From the NCBI RefSeq assembly GCF_950023065.1, contig NC_088678.1, positions 16,110,580 through 16,174,579 on the forward strand: a stretch of DNA of 64,000 nucleotides, given 5' to 3'. Below, piece by piece: positions 53,127-63,400 of this stretch. Each line of letters begins with the position of its first letter. The first letter of the stretch is position 1. The DNA comes from Planococcus citri (lineage: Eukaryota > Arthropoda > Insecta > Hemiptera > Pseudococcidae). The translations under genes were made by a program, and so were the position numbers. The notes under the pieces were generated by a model. The model was given only the letters and a program-made list of their open reading frames with translations, did not search any database and was not told where the DNA came from.

Positions 53127-56100
53127 AAAAGAAAAGAGCCACAGCCCCCCCGAGCCCGATCTCCCCTACGAAGAGTTTGACTTAGTTGGCGACGCATTCG
53201 CGCAATTATTAATCGAAATTACAAAAGCTAGAGCTAAAAACAACGGTAGCGGAGACGATGCTAAAAAAGAAAGCAAGAGTAGCGTTGAAAAAATTTCTGA
53301 GAACTGTACGATGGCAACAGTGTGTGAACATGTCAAAAAAAGAGAATTTACTAAAAAAAGAGTAATTTTGTCATTGGGCACGTTTGAAATAAATAAAGGT
53401 AGTATTCGAGATAGCCACATGAGACGCATACTACGAGAAGTAATTTTCACTCTGAAGGAGAAAGGCATTGAAGATATTAAGTTGCTTTTTCCCATGATTT
53501 TTCCAGCTGGAAAAAACAATAGAGGAGTGACAGCGAAACGTTATTATGCTTGGAGGAGAATTTTTGAGGAGGTTTGTGACAATGAAACCGTCACATTGTG
53601 GTGGTCGCCGGCAGCAGTGTTCATTAGACTGAACAAGCTCGAAGATGGCAGGTTGAAGTTTCAACCTGACAAAGATGGCAAGATTATTCCGCGAGATAAT
53701 AGACTTCAAAAGAAAGGGAGTAGATACATGCCTAATGAAACTGGCGAGAAAGAGTTATTATTCGAGCTGAAAAAGTGCTATAATTACAAATTTAAGCCAA
53801 AAGAGTCAGTTTTTAATTCAGAGAATTTATGTGTCGAAACAAGCACGAACTTGTCTGCGGAAGTTGTTTCTGAGCCAGATGGTGATTACTTGGTAACCAC
53901 CAAAGAGTCGGTTGAGAAAACAAAAGCAAAAATGCCAGAGAGTAGCCGGCCGTTGGCGCAAATCATTGAAGACCTCACCAAGATGGAAGTTAAGCTGTCA
54001 CCCGATTGGCATAAGAAAGTGAAAATGGTGTGTAAAGCCTGGAAGAACAAAAAAGGCGAAGCCATCGAAGAAAGTTCCGGAGAAGAAGAATCAACGCAAT
54101 CGGATGGGGCAAAAGTCAATCAAAAAGCAGTTATGGTCAATCAGGCGGACGCAGTTCAGAGCAGCCCGCTGGAAAATGACGTAATTGATGAGAAGCGCAC
54201 GGATCCAAGTACTATCGAGCCACTGGTGAGAAGCCAGATCGAGAACTTTGAAGAAGCGAAGTCTTGCGTGGTGCCATTGTGGTTTGCTGATTTAAAATTA
54301 TATGTACAATTGGATTCCGGTGCTACACCTAATATAATGTCTGAGTCATGTGCAAATATGTTAATAAATAATTATAAAGATAAAATCGAGTTTATTCATT
54401 TAAAAAGAGTATTGCAATGCAGACTAGCGAATAACCAAACGGTGAGAACTTGGAAGAAAGCGATTGTAGTGCCTCTGAAATTTGGTAAGCACAAAATAAA
54501 AGTGCCATTTTTTGTGATGCCCGGTGATAATAAATTGTTACTGATTGGTTCCAAATCACTCGAGAAGCTCGAAATTACTACAAATATGAAAACAGGTACT
54601 GCTAAATGTAAGCCCCCAGGTACGAACAGAGCAGAAGAAGTAGCTTTTGTCAAGAGAAGTGAATACAGGGAGGAGGATGTTTCTGCAAACCAAATTCAGA
54701 TTGTAGACGAGTACGAACCTGAGTCAATTGAGATTGTATCTCGAGCAGACCTACATAGTTTTTTTAGAAGAGACGGTAGGCCTAAGGACGATGGTCCAGA
54801 TATCTTTGAGAGAAATCTTAAGAGGTATTTGGGTGAGGCGGTACGAGAAGGGAGAATCACGAAAGCTGAGTCAGAAGAGGCGCTGGAAGAGTTACTCCAG
54901 TTTAAAGATATTTTTAGCCGTTTTCCTGGAAAATACACTGGGGCAATGGTCAAATTAAAGTTCGTTGACCCCAACAAAATTCCGAACTTCGTAGGCCCAA
55001 AGTATACACCTTCAAACAAGCAGTTAGACAAAATTAGGCGCGCCTTAGCTGATATGATCGAGCAGGAGGTAGCAGAGCCGTCTGACACAACTTATATTAA
55101 CCCTTTGGTGCCTAACGAGAAGAAGGACGGTAGCGTTAGGCTTTGTTTGAATCCAGTAGAGTTAAATCCTATATTACAGATTAATTACAATGAGGCGGGC
55201 CTCTTAGATAGAATTATTACCTCAGAAGGAGACGCTCGTTTTTTCACAATGTTGGATTTTACTACAGCCTTTTGGCAGCTTGTACTGGTTCCTGAGTCGC
55301 GCAAGTATTGTGGTTTCAAGGTCGATGGCCGAGTATATCAGATGATTAGGTTGCCATACGGTCTGAAAATATCGTCTGCGGAATTTGTAAAAGTTATTAA
55401 TCTAATTATACCAGATATGGCAGGAGTGACAAAATACGTAGATGATTTGCTACTGAGGTCACTTACCTTCCGCGAGATGCTGAAGTTGATGATGTACATA
55501 TTTGGCATCTTGCGCGAGAATGGATTGAGACTGAATGCCAACAAGTGTAAGTTCTTTGCAAGCTCCACGGACCATCTTGGCTTCAACATTTCAACGAGAA
55601 GCATAAAAAAACAAAAAAAGAAAATTGAAGGTTACTTGGAGTATTTGAAAAAGAAAACAAACGTTAGAACTGGTAAAGTAAAATTAGGAAATGTACGAGA
55701 AGTGTTGGCATTGATTGGCTTAACTGGTATCTATAGCCGCTTCATTCCGAACTACCAAGGAATAGTGAGGCCTCTGTATGATTTAACTCGGAAAGGTATA
55801 CCATTTATATGGGGCACCGCTCAAGAAGAGGCGGTAGACAAGTTAACTGAGGAGTTTACCAAAGAATTTGAGCTTATGTCACCGGTAGAAGGAGAAGACA
55901 TGTATTTGGATACGGTTTCAACTGAGCATTCGATCAATGGCGTTTTGTACCAAAACATCAAAGGAGAAGATAAAATTGTAATGTTCGTGAGTAGCGCGTT
56001 TAAACAACATCAACAAAATTACACGTTAATTGAGCGCGAAATGTATGCTTTGGTTCGAGTAATAAATAAGCTGCAATTGTGGCTTCATGGGAGACGCATC

Positions 56101-58803
56101 CATGTGAGAGGAGACCTCCAGTCAGTCGTGCACAAGTTTACAACTCTGGCTAAGGTGCATAGAAAAGCGGCTGGCTGGATAACAGAGTTGAATTGTTATG
56201 ATCTCACGTACTATTTGAAGCACAAAGTACGTGGTCAATGGTATGGAATTCAGGCGCCTGAGTTGACAATTTACGATACAAATTGGTCCAACATGATACC
56301 GTTAAACGTATCATTTGTAGAGTTAGTTAAAGACGAGATCTTGGATCACTTGAGACGCTTGGACATCTTCCAGAGTCGCGATAGGATGTGTACAAAGATT
56401 GTGCGCAAACTGAACGCTCTTGAGCTTGATATGACTGCAAAACAGTTAGAGTCGAAGAGAAGAATTCAAGCGAAGTACGCGGTGATTAAAGAGAAAGACA
56501 AAGAGTTGCTCTACAGGAAGTTCAAAGATGGCTCGAGAATTCCAGTAATGCCTGATGAGTTATTCAGGGATACCATTGTTTACCTGCATGAGATGTATGG
56601 TCATATTGGAGCTCACAAATTAGAAGCGGTATTTAAGAGACTTTATTACTCACCTAACATTGTAAAAACTACACGGATTATTACAAGTGAGTGCATCACT
56701 TGCAGAAAAACCAAAGGCTATAGCGAGAAGAAGCGCTTGCAATTTTCTCAAATTGAGGCGTTCAACATAGCGGACGTCATCTCGGCGGACCTATGTGGAC
56801 CAATCGCGAATGAGCAAGGAGAGCCGAAGTACATGTTTGTAGCTAAGTGCGTTTTTACTGGCAAGGTATGGATAATTCCATTGGAGTCGATTCCAGCTGA
56901 GACAGTAGTGCACGCCATGGAGTTAGTACTAGAAGATATCGAGAAGCTCGGTTATAAAGTTCGTAAAGTGATCACGGACAATGGCACTCAGTTTAGAAGC
57001 GAAAGTTGGAATGAGATGCTCAAAGCTAATGGAGTAAAAGTAGGCCACACAACGACGTACAATCCACAGTCATCGCTGGTTGAGCGCACGATGCGCATAA
57101 TTGGTGATAGGCTGCGAGCAAAATTAAACAGTGAGCCAGAGAATGATGAGTATACTCACCACGGTTGGCATGTACATGTTAAGAAAATTGAGTCGGAGAT
57201 AAATAATACCCCTACTGAGTATGGAATAAAACCGAATGAGGTATGGGGCATCGAAGATGAGTTTTCTGCCAACATGCCAACCAAGTTGGCTAAGTTAAAT
57301 TCGAAATACCTGCTTAAGAAGCTGCAGCAGGATATGTTAGAGAAAAATCCTAAATCTGTGACTAGCGAGACGCTCATGGAAAAACCCATGGAGCTCTCCA
57401 ACCTGATACGAGACGAAGATGGTTATTATTGGGCTGCTGTAGACGGAGCTTGCTCTAATAACGGCTCCAGTGATGCCATCGCAGGTATAGGGGTGGCCTG
57501 GACTCCGAACGGAGAATTCAACATTTCTGAGAGAATTGACCACCCTAGGTACCGAAATACCAACAATTTAGCTGAGGCGGTAGCTCTGAGTAAAGCTATG
57601 AAGGTGTTGCTTAAGTTAGGTGCGAGATGCTCGAAGATTTTTTCAGATTCGTGCTATTTGACAACCGCGATTAATTATAACGTAGAGAAGTGGAAAATCA
57701 ACAATTCGAAGAATGCGAGTCGAAAACCAGTAGTGCACCGTGAAATTTTTCAAGAAATTTTAGAAATGAAGGAAAAATTTGAGAAGTTTGAATTAAAGCA
57801 CACCCCCGCGAGAAGCTTTGATCGCAATAATCACGCAGCTGATAAGCTTGCACGTAAGGCAGTGTATACCCAAGAACTAGTAGACCTACGAGTTGATGAG
57901 ATGACTGAGCAGCAGGCGTTAATTTCGTACATTAGGGAGAGAAGAAAGCTACAGAGATCTAGAGACGAGGTAGCATTTTACAAGCTTAAGGGTGACCCCA
58001 TTTGTTACGAGGAGGGGGAACTAGTTATGCTCACAGAGCACCGGCAGAGCTCCTACGACAAAGGGGTCTCGAAAAAGCTGTTTCCCAAACGTTTTGGACC
58101 ATACATGGTCATGAAACACGTTGGTGATAACGCGTACCGAGTGAGAAGCATCGCTAATGAGTCTGATGAACAAATCGTAAATGCCAGACAAATGACGATT
58201 TATTTGAGTTTAGAACAACAAGAGAAGCTCAAAAATGACCCTAAGCTACAGTCGAAAACCGATACTAGGCCCCTAATTGAGAAAATAAAAGAAAAAATAA
58301 CGCCGAAAGAAATAGAGAAGTCAGAAATTGAGGAAGAGGTTGAAGAAGAGGTCACTGACCCTACAATACACGATCAAGTCGCGGAAAGAGCAGCCAGGCT
58401 ACTGGCTAGAGAAATGCGTAAAAAAGAGCTCGAAGAAATTGAGAAAAATAAAAGTAAGAAACTGCAGGAATTTCAGAGACTCAAAAAACACGAGAGACGC
58501 AAGTTGGATGATAAAGAGAATGAAAAAATCGAAAATTGCATAAAAAAAGCTGTTAATTTGAGTAAAAAGGCTGGAGAAATTATTGAGAATGCGAAGAAAA
58601 AAGATAAAGAGAGAAAACGTACGAAAATTTTAAAGCCAGGTGAGACGCCACCGGGATCATCAGATCCTGACTACGTACCTCCGACGAGCATGAAAAGGCG
58701 AAAAAAGAAAACAGCCAATTTTATTGTGTTAGAGAAGTTGGAATCTCACCACAGAATAAATTTCGTCGAGCTGTACTTAAATTACGACGATATTGCGAGG
58801 TAG
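53116..58803 (+). CDS. pol: Pol polyprotein of element 2, same domain order as element 1
   Basis: Open from 53116; the first ATG is at 53311, but the SGNH block-I-like segment DLVGDAFAQLL (53179-53211) lies upstream of it, so translation must enter from gag. Counting from the ATG: VILSLGTFEI 18-27 and YMPN near 139 (SGNH-like); protease LDSGA 334-338; reverse transcriptase about 560-830 with YVDD 709-712; RNase H about 865-960; HHCC 1093-1131; integrase core Asp 1160, Asp 1223, Glu 1258 (D35E); second RNase H with Asp 1378, Glu 1422, Asp 1446, His 1497, Asp 1511; GPY/F module near 1590-1635; charged tail to 1830. All catalytic residues are in place despite the damaged gag. The second RNase H again splits integrase core from GPY/F. 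Confidence 0.92.
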   Translation, partial: RRLKKEKSHSPPEPDLPYEEFDLVGDAFAQLLIEITKARAKNNGSGDDAKKESKSSVEKISENCTMATVCEHVKKREFTKKRVILSLGTFEINKGSIRDSHMRRILREVIFTLKEKGIEDIKLLFPMIFPAGKNNRGVTAKRYYAWRRIFEEVCDNETVTLWWSPAAVFIRLNKLEDGRLKFQPDKDGKIIPRDNRLQKKGSRYMPNETGEKELLFELKKCYNYKFKPKESVFNSENLCVETSTNLSAEVVSEPDGDYLVTTKESVEKTKAKMPESSRPLAQIIEDLTKMEVKLSPDWHKKVKMVCKAWKNKKGEAIEESSGEEESTQSDGAKVNQKAVMVNQADAVQSSPLENDVIDEKRTDPSTIEPLVRSQIENFEEAKSCVVPLWFADLKLYVQLDSGATPNIMSESCANMLINNYKDKIEFIHLKRVLQCRLANNQTVRTWKKAIVVPLKFGKHKIKVPFFVMPGDNKLLLIGSKSLEKLEITTNMKTGTAKCKPPGTNRAEEVAFVKRSEYREEDVSANQIQIVDEYEPESIEIVSRADLHSFFRRDGRPKDDGPDIFERNLKRYLGEAVREGRITKAESEEALEELLQFKDIFSRFPGKYTGAMVKLKFVDPNKIPNFVGPKYTPSNKQLDKIRRALADMIEQEVAEPSDTTYINPLVPNEKKDGSVRLCLNPVELNPILQINYNEAGLLDRIITSEGDARFFTMLDFTTAFWQLVLVPESRKYCGFKVDGRVYQMIRLPYGLKISSAEFVKVINLIIPDMAGVTKYVDDLLLRSLTFREMLKLMMYIFGILRENGLRLNANKCKFFASSTDHLGFNISTRSIKKQKKKIEGYLEYLKKKTNVRTGKVKLGNVREVLALIGLTGIYSRFIPNYQGIVRPLYDLTRKGIPFIWGTAQEEAVDKLTEEFTKEFELMSPVEGEDMYLDTVSTEHSINGVLYQNIKGEDKIVMFVSSAFKQHQQNYTLIEREMYALVRVINKLQLWLHGRRIHVRGDLQSVVHKFTTLAKVHRKAAGWITELNCYDLTYYLKHKVRGQWYGIQAPELTIYDTNWSNMIPLNVSFVELVKDEILDHLRRLDIFQSRDRMCTKIVRKLNALELDMTAKQLESKRRIQAKYAVIKEKDKELLYRKFKDGSRIPVMPDELFRDTIVYLHEMYGHIGAHKLEAVFKRLYYSPNIVKTTRIITSECITCRKTKGYSEKKRLQFSQIEAFNIADVISADLCGPIANEQGEPKYMFVAKCVFTGKVWIIPLESIPAETVVHAMELVLEDIEKLGYKVRKVITDNGTQFRSESWNEMLKANGVKVGHTTTYNPQSSLVERTMRIIGDRLRAKLNSEPENDEYTHHGWHVHVKKIESEINNTPTEYGIKPNEVWGIEDEFSANMPTKLAKLNSKYLLKKLQQDMLEKNPKSVTSETLMEKPMELSNLIRDEDGYYWAAVDGACSNNGSSDAIAGIGVAWTPNGEFNISERIDHPRYRNTNNLAEAVALSKAMKVLLKLGARCSKIFSDSCYLTTAINYNVEKWKINNSKNASRKPVVHREIFQEILEMKEKFEKFELKHTPARSFDRNNHAADKLARKAVYTQELVDLRVDEMTEQQALISYIRERRKLQRSRDEVAFYKLKGDPICYEEGELVMLTEHRQSSYDKGVSKKLFPKRFGPYMVMKHVGDNAYRVRSIANESDEQIVNARQMTIYLSLEQQEKLKNDPKLQSKTDTRPLIEKIKEKITPKEIEKSEIEEEVEEEVTDPTIHDQVAERAARLLAREMRKKELEEIEKNKSKKLQEFQRLKKHERRKLDDKENEKIENCIKKAVNLSKKAGEIIENAKKKDKERKRTKILKPGETPPGSSDPDYVPPTSMKRRKKKTANFIVLEKLESHHRINFVELYLNYDDIAR

Positions 58804-59012
58804 AGTCGTTGATTGAGTAGCTGGAGTTCCAGGCACTGCTCAGCAGTGTCAAAATATGTAAATTTTTTTTTTAACCTGTAAATAATTCATTTTTATTCGT
58901 GTTTTACTCGTAGAAATATTTTAATCAATTTTATTGCATGAGAATTCGGTTAGCGAAAGCGAGAGTATTTTTACCCGAGTCGTTTACGAGCTATAGGAAA
59001 AGAGTACTGTAA
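58804..59012 (+). other. Short spacer after pol
   Basis: No feature is supported apart from a T run near 58865. Confidence 0.4.
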
Positions 59013-59320
59013 GCGAGTAGGCGGGGGGTGGTTAGACACGCTACGCAACGAGAACGAAGCGAGAGCGGCTCTCCGCACCGCGTGGTTACGAGCAGCAGAC
59101 ATTTTATGTGTACTAGCGAGTAGGCGCGGGGTAGAGGTAAACCGAACGCAACGAGAACGAAAAGGAACGGCTCCCCTCGTATCATTGCAACAAAGCAAAG
59201 AGACGTTTTGCGTGTAAGCGAGTAGGCGGGGAGTGGTTACGAGCCGGTTGAATTGAACGAACGACCAACTGATAAGGGAAGAATTCTTCGAAGGAAAAAG
59301 GCAGCTGCATTGTGCTTGTC
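59013..59320 (+). repeat. About 102-bp tandem repeat, GC-richer
   Basis: GCGAGTAGGCG starts at 59013, 59116 and 59218 (periods 103 and 102). Each copy continues with a GGGG-GTGGTTA-type stretch and an ACGCAACGAGAACGAA-type stretch. The opposite-strand ORFs here are artefacts of the repeat. The block lies directly between pol and the splice-unit array. Confidence 0.75.
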
Positions 59321-59479
59321 GATTATGGTGCAATATTGTGTAAGAATTTGAACGTTGGTTATACTATGTCGTAATGTGTTCGGAAGTGAAATTTTGAGTA
59401 CTTTTTCGTGAAAGTTTGCGGTAAATTGCGTTCGGTGGTGAATAAGAAGTAATTTTTCGTGTTTGTGATCGTATTTGCG

Positions 59480-60486
59480 GTTCGATTAAGGTGAGAATTT
59501 TCGAAATAGTGTAAATTTTCGCGAAATGAGCAGCTTTGTGCATGTTTGGTGATGGAAAATTTTGCAGCAGAGATATTCTTGCCGAAATCTGAGTAAGTTC
59601 AATTTAAAATAATATTAATACGCGATTTTCTATGTTCATAGCCGAGAAGTATTGTGTTTCGTACATCTGGAGTACGTAGTTGGCCGAAAATCGTGGAAAT
59701 TTCAAAAATCGAGAAGCTCTCGTCGCGTGTGCTTGGTAGGTTGAAATAACGTAACCACGTGTGTAAATAATAAGCTCGGTACTCGTGAATTGTAATGTAA
59801 TGTATTTTTTGCGTAGCTAAAAGAACGAAACGAGCAGCAACGTGGTGTAAGTTGAGGTTGGAAATTCCTGCGACTTGCCAGAAAGTTTTCTCGACTGGTA
59901 ATTGCGGATTGATTGGACGAAGTTTTTTTTAAAAAGGTAAGAGAAGCGATTGAGTAGCTTTTTAACAATAATACGTTACCATAAATGTGCATGTTGAGCA
60001 GGGATGTGTAATACGAAGGAGCTTGGTGTTAATTTTATTCGATCACCTGTTTCAGCTGATTATTGGACGAAGTGTTATTTTGTGTTCGTTTGATGAGAAT
60101 TATTGACGCTGAAAAAAGGTGAGTAGAACTTAGTATAAGCCAATGTGTTTTGTAGCACGTCGAGTAGCTTTTTAAGTAAATTACGCTACCTTTTGTGTAC
60201 TCATGTTGAGAGTAAACTGCTCAGGTAGTAACTTGTCTCGATTGCCTGTTTCAGCTGAAGTATTCGACGTTGTAATTGAAGTGATTCGTGTGACGAAGAT
60301 TTTTTTTGACGCTGAAAAATAGGTGAGTTGAGTTGGAATATTACGAGCACGATATTTAGAATTATGAGTAGCGTAGTAGATGTATACATGTGTTAATTTT
60401 CGAGTAGCTAACTTGATGTATTCTTCGTGAGAAGAGAACTTACCTATACTTGTTCGATTGTTTGCAGCTATTCGTGACTTGAGAAG
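59480..60486 (+). other. Tandem leader exons and introns upstream of the accessory gene
   Basis: Splice sites can be read in series: intron 59937-60055 (GTAAGA...TTTCAG), exon 60056-60118, intron 60119-60254 (GTGAGT...TTTCAG), exon 60255-60322, intron 60323-60467 (GTGAGT...TTGCAG), then the exon with the start codon. The two internal exons are clearly related: both begin CTGA, contain TAT-T-GACG-type sequence and end GACGCTGAAAAA. The introns share GAGTAGCTTTTTAA. Earlier donor-like sites occur near 59490 and 59588. The exons hold no ORF, so they are untranslated leader duplicates. Confidence 0.7.
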
Positions 60487-63400
60487 ATGGCGACGAAGGA
60501 TGATAAAACTGAGCAGCCTAATTGGGACGACAGCGACGAAAGTACCGATTCGGGAAGGTAAAAAATCTTGAATAGCTGTAGAATGAAATAAAGTATACAC
60601 GAGTAAGAACTGTATCGTAAATGTCGAGTATTTTGCGTTATGTTTAGCGGGTCGGAGTCGGAGGCCACTCACTATAGAATTTTCCGATGCCAGCTGTGTG
60701 GCAAGCCTATAGGTGAGGGGCCTAAGAAGAAAAAATCAAATACGACGGCGTTCGCAGTCTCGTGTGGGCACCAATTCCACAAAAAATGCCTGAAGAAAAA
60801 GAAGGCACAGATACCGTGCGATTGCTTCGTTTCCGGTTGCCGGAAAAATGGTAAAGTAGACCCGGAAACGTGGAGAAAGTTACGAGGCGGTACTACGGAA
60901 GTGTCGAAATGTGCCGAAGAGGAGAAGGATTCCTTACGCGAGCGGTTGGTTAAAGAAATACGGCAAAATACGCTACTGATTGAGCAAAACGAGTCGCTGA
61001 TTCAATCGTCGAGAGAATCGCCGCGTGCTGAAGCCGAACAAATTCGAACTGATCTAAATTGCGCGAAGTCTGAGATCGAGAAGCTCAAGTCGGAGCTAGC
61101 GGAAGTACAGCAACGAGCCGCGGCGTTAGTCGAACAGAATGCCGCCCTGTTACTCGCGAATGAAGGTCCGAGAGAATGGTCAGTCGAGGAACTCTCCGAA
61201 GAAGCATTTGCAGCCGAAATGGAAAGACGTGGAGTCGAGTCGTCGCTAGAAAGAAGTAAGTGTATAGTCTGAGTAGCGCGTATAAGTAATCATACTGAGT
61301 ATATTTATCGTGTGGTAATTCACGTGTCGTTTCTTTTCAATAGTGAACCGAGAAGAACGCGACCGGCGCTACCGGCAATTCACTGATAAGATCGTAGAAA
61401 ATGGAATGAACTTCGACGAGGCGCTACGAGCAATAGATCGGAATAGGCTGTTCACGCAAGTCGACGAGGCAAGAGTAATGGTCCTGATCGACATTGACAG
61501 AGAGGCGGTCGATAAAGAGGTTAGATTATCAGAAGTGCTCGATGGAATTAGCGTGTTACCGTCATTGGCAGGTACGGATTCGAAAGACATGAGTGGTACT
61601 GAGTCGCAAACTATGAGTAGTCGTTATATCACGCTTGGTGTTTCTTTTTTAGGTGTCGAGCAGCCGACGATGCAAAGAATGGTCGAATTGAATAGACGTT
61701 TGGAGCAGCTCGAAATTAGTTACGATGACGTATTCGATGTAATTAACGACGAGGCGGAACGAGCACGCCTGGAAGCGAGAAAATCGCTACAAAAGAAGAG
61801 ACAGGCGGTAAAGGCGACGGTAAAGAACGCGACTGAAAAGCCCGAGAAGTCCGACGACAAACCATCGACGTCGAGCAAGAAGCGGTCTTCGGTCCCGAGT
61901 ACACCGGACGTAAACCTGGACGGAATCGACACGGACGGTAAGAGTAACGACGATGAAAGCCCTCGACCTGACGATGAGCGAGTGAAAAGAGAGTCACGTA
62001 AAAGAACGAGTACAGAGTCGTCCAAAGAGAGCTCATCGCCAAAAAGCCCTAAGTTAGAGGATGTAATTCCGGATTCGGTTATTTATGCTTCGTTAAAAAT
62101 CTGTCTAGAAAGAGCAGCCCGAGGAGACCTTAAAGAAAGAATCCAGAGGATACTCGACGCGCGCAGCGAACCATCGGCGGTAAAGACTGAGACGCCTCAG
62201 GATGCCGAAAGTTTAATCAGAAAATCGATACTCGAGGCGCGGGTGAAAGACCAAGAACGCACACAGGTCACCTCGCAACAACAGCCGTGGTACGCCACGC
62301 CGAATACACCGGCGTCTGATTCAGCGAGTCGCTCGCAGCGCAGCACGAGTGAGTCACGAAGGCGCGATACGAGCACGGGTGATTCATCGTCCAAAAAGAC
62401 AGATACGTCGAGCAGCTCGCGAACCTCAAGAGTAAGCGGTGTCGAGTCGATCGAAAAGAAGCGGTCGTCGTCGAGTAGTTCATCTAGTGATTCGGAATCA
62501 GATTCGTCCGAGTCAACACCGCCGAAGAAGTCCAAAAAATCGAAGTCGTCGAGAAAGCGAGTAGCGACGAAACGCAAATCAACGTCGAAGAGCAAAGCAG
62601 CACCGAAGAAGAAGAAAGTTACGTCGACGAAAAAGAAGCCGGCGCCGAAACGTAAACCGGCGGCATCGAAACCGGCGGTCAAGCATAAACTTCCAGTAGC
62701 GAAAGACGAGACGCCGGAAATACCACCCGAAGGCGTGAAGACCCGAAGCCAGACGCGCAGCGAGTCGAAATCGGTCGAGGAAGGCGAAGTTACGCAGTCA
62801 AGTCAAGAGACGCTCGAGCTTGCGGCAAACGTGAGCGAGTTCGAGGAGCAGCCCGATTCGAGACCACCGCTACCAAACGTACCGGCACCCAAGCAGCCGC
62901 CGCCCCCGAGCCCTGAGCGAGTCCTACAGGATGAGCAGCCGGGCCTAGCGCAGCTAACGCCGCGCGAACGGGCGCAGCGGGCTTTCCAAGAACGTGAACG
63001 CGAATTTAGACAAAATATGGAAATAGCGTTGCGACACCACGACCGAGAAGCTGACAGGGTGAGAGCAGGCATAGCGGATCTTGGTCCGATAGAAGATTAC
63101 TTCGAGCCGTTGGATAATTGCCTGCCACCGCCAGCGCCAGTATGGCTGATGGCTGAGTTCCAATATGAGCCGCGCGGTGAGAGATACGTGTGGGGTATGT
63201 TCTTTCCGGTCACTCGGGATACAATCGAAAGGTCGATGCAGAGTCGCGGCATACTAATTAACAACGAGTTAACCGTGCGAGACGACTTGTACTACCAAAG
63301 AGACGGCGGCGCGTGGATTTTAGGACGTGTATACCGAGGAGGCGCAACGTACTATGTAATAAATTCGTTTGTCGTGATCGGAGACGCGCTGGCGCATGCG

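Noticed and set aside
52688..53142. 106- and 137-codon minus-strand ORFs opposite the Gag tail
   Set aside because: Reverse reading of the Arg-Asp-Asn repeat; low-complexity Ser/Arg and Cys/His strings are artefacts.
58971..59333. 120-codon minus-strand ORF after pol of element 2
   Set aside because: It reads through the 102-bp tandem repeat, so its internal repeats mirror the DNA repeat.
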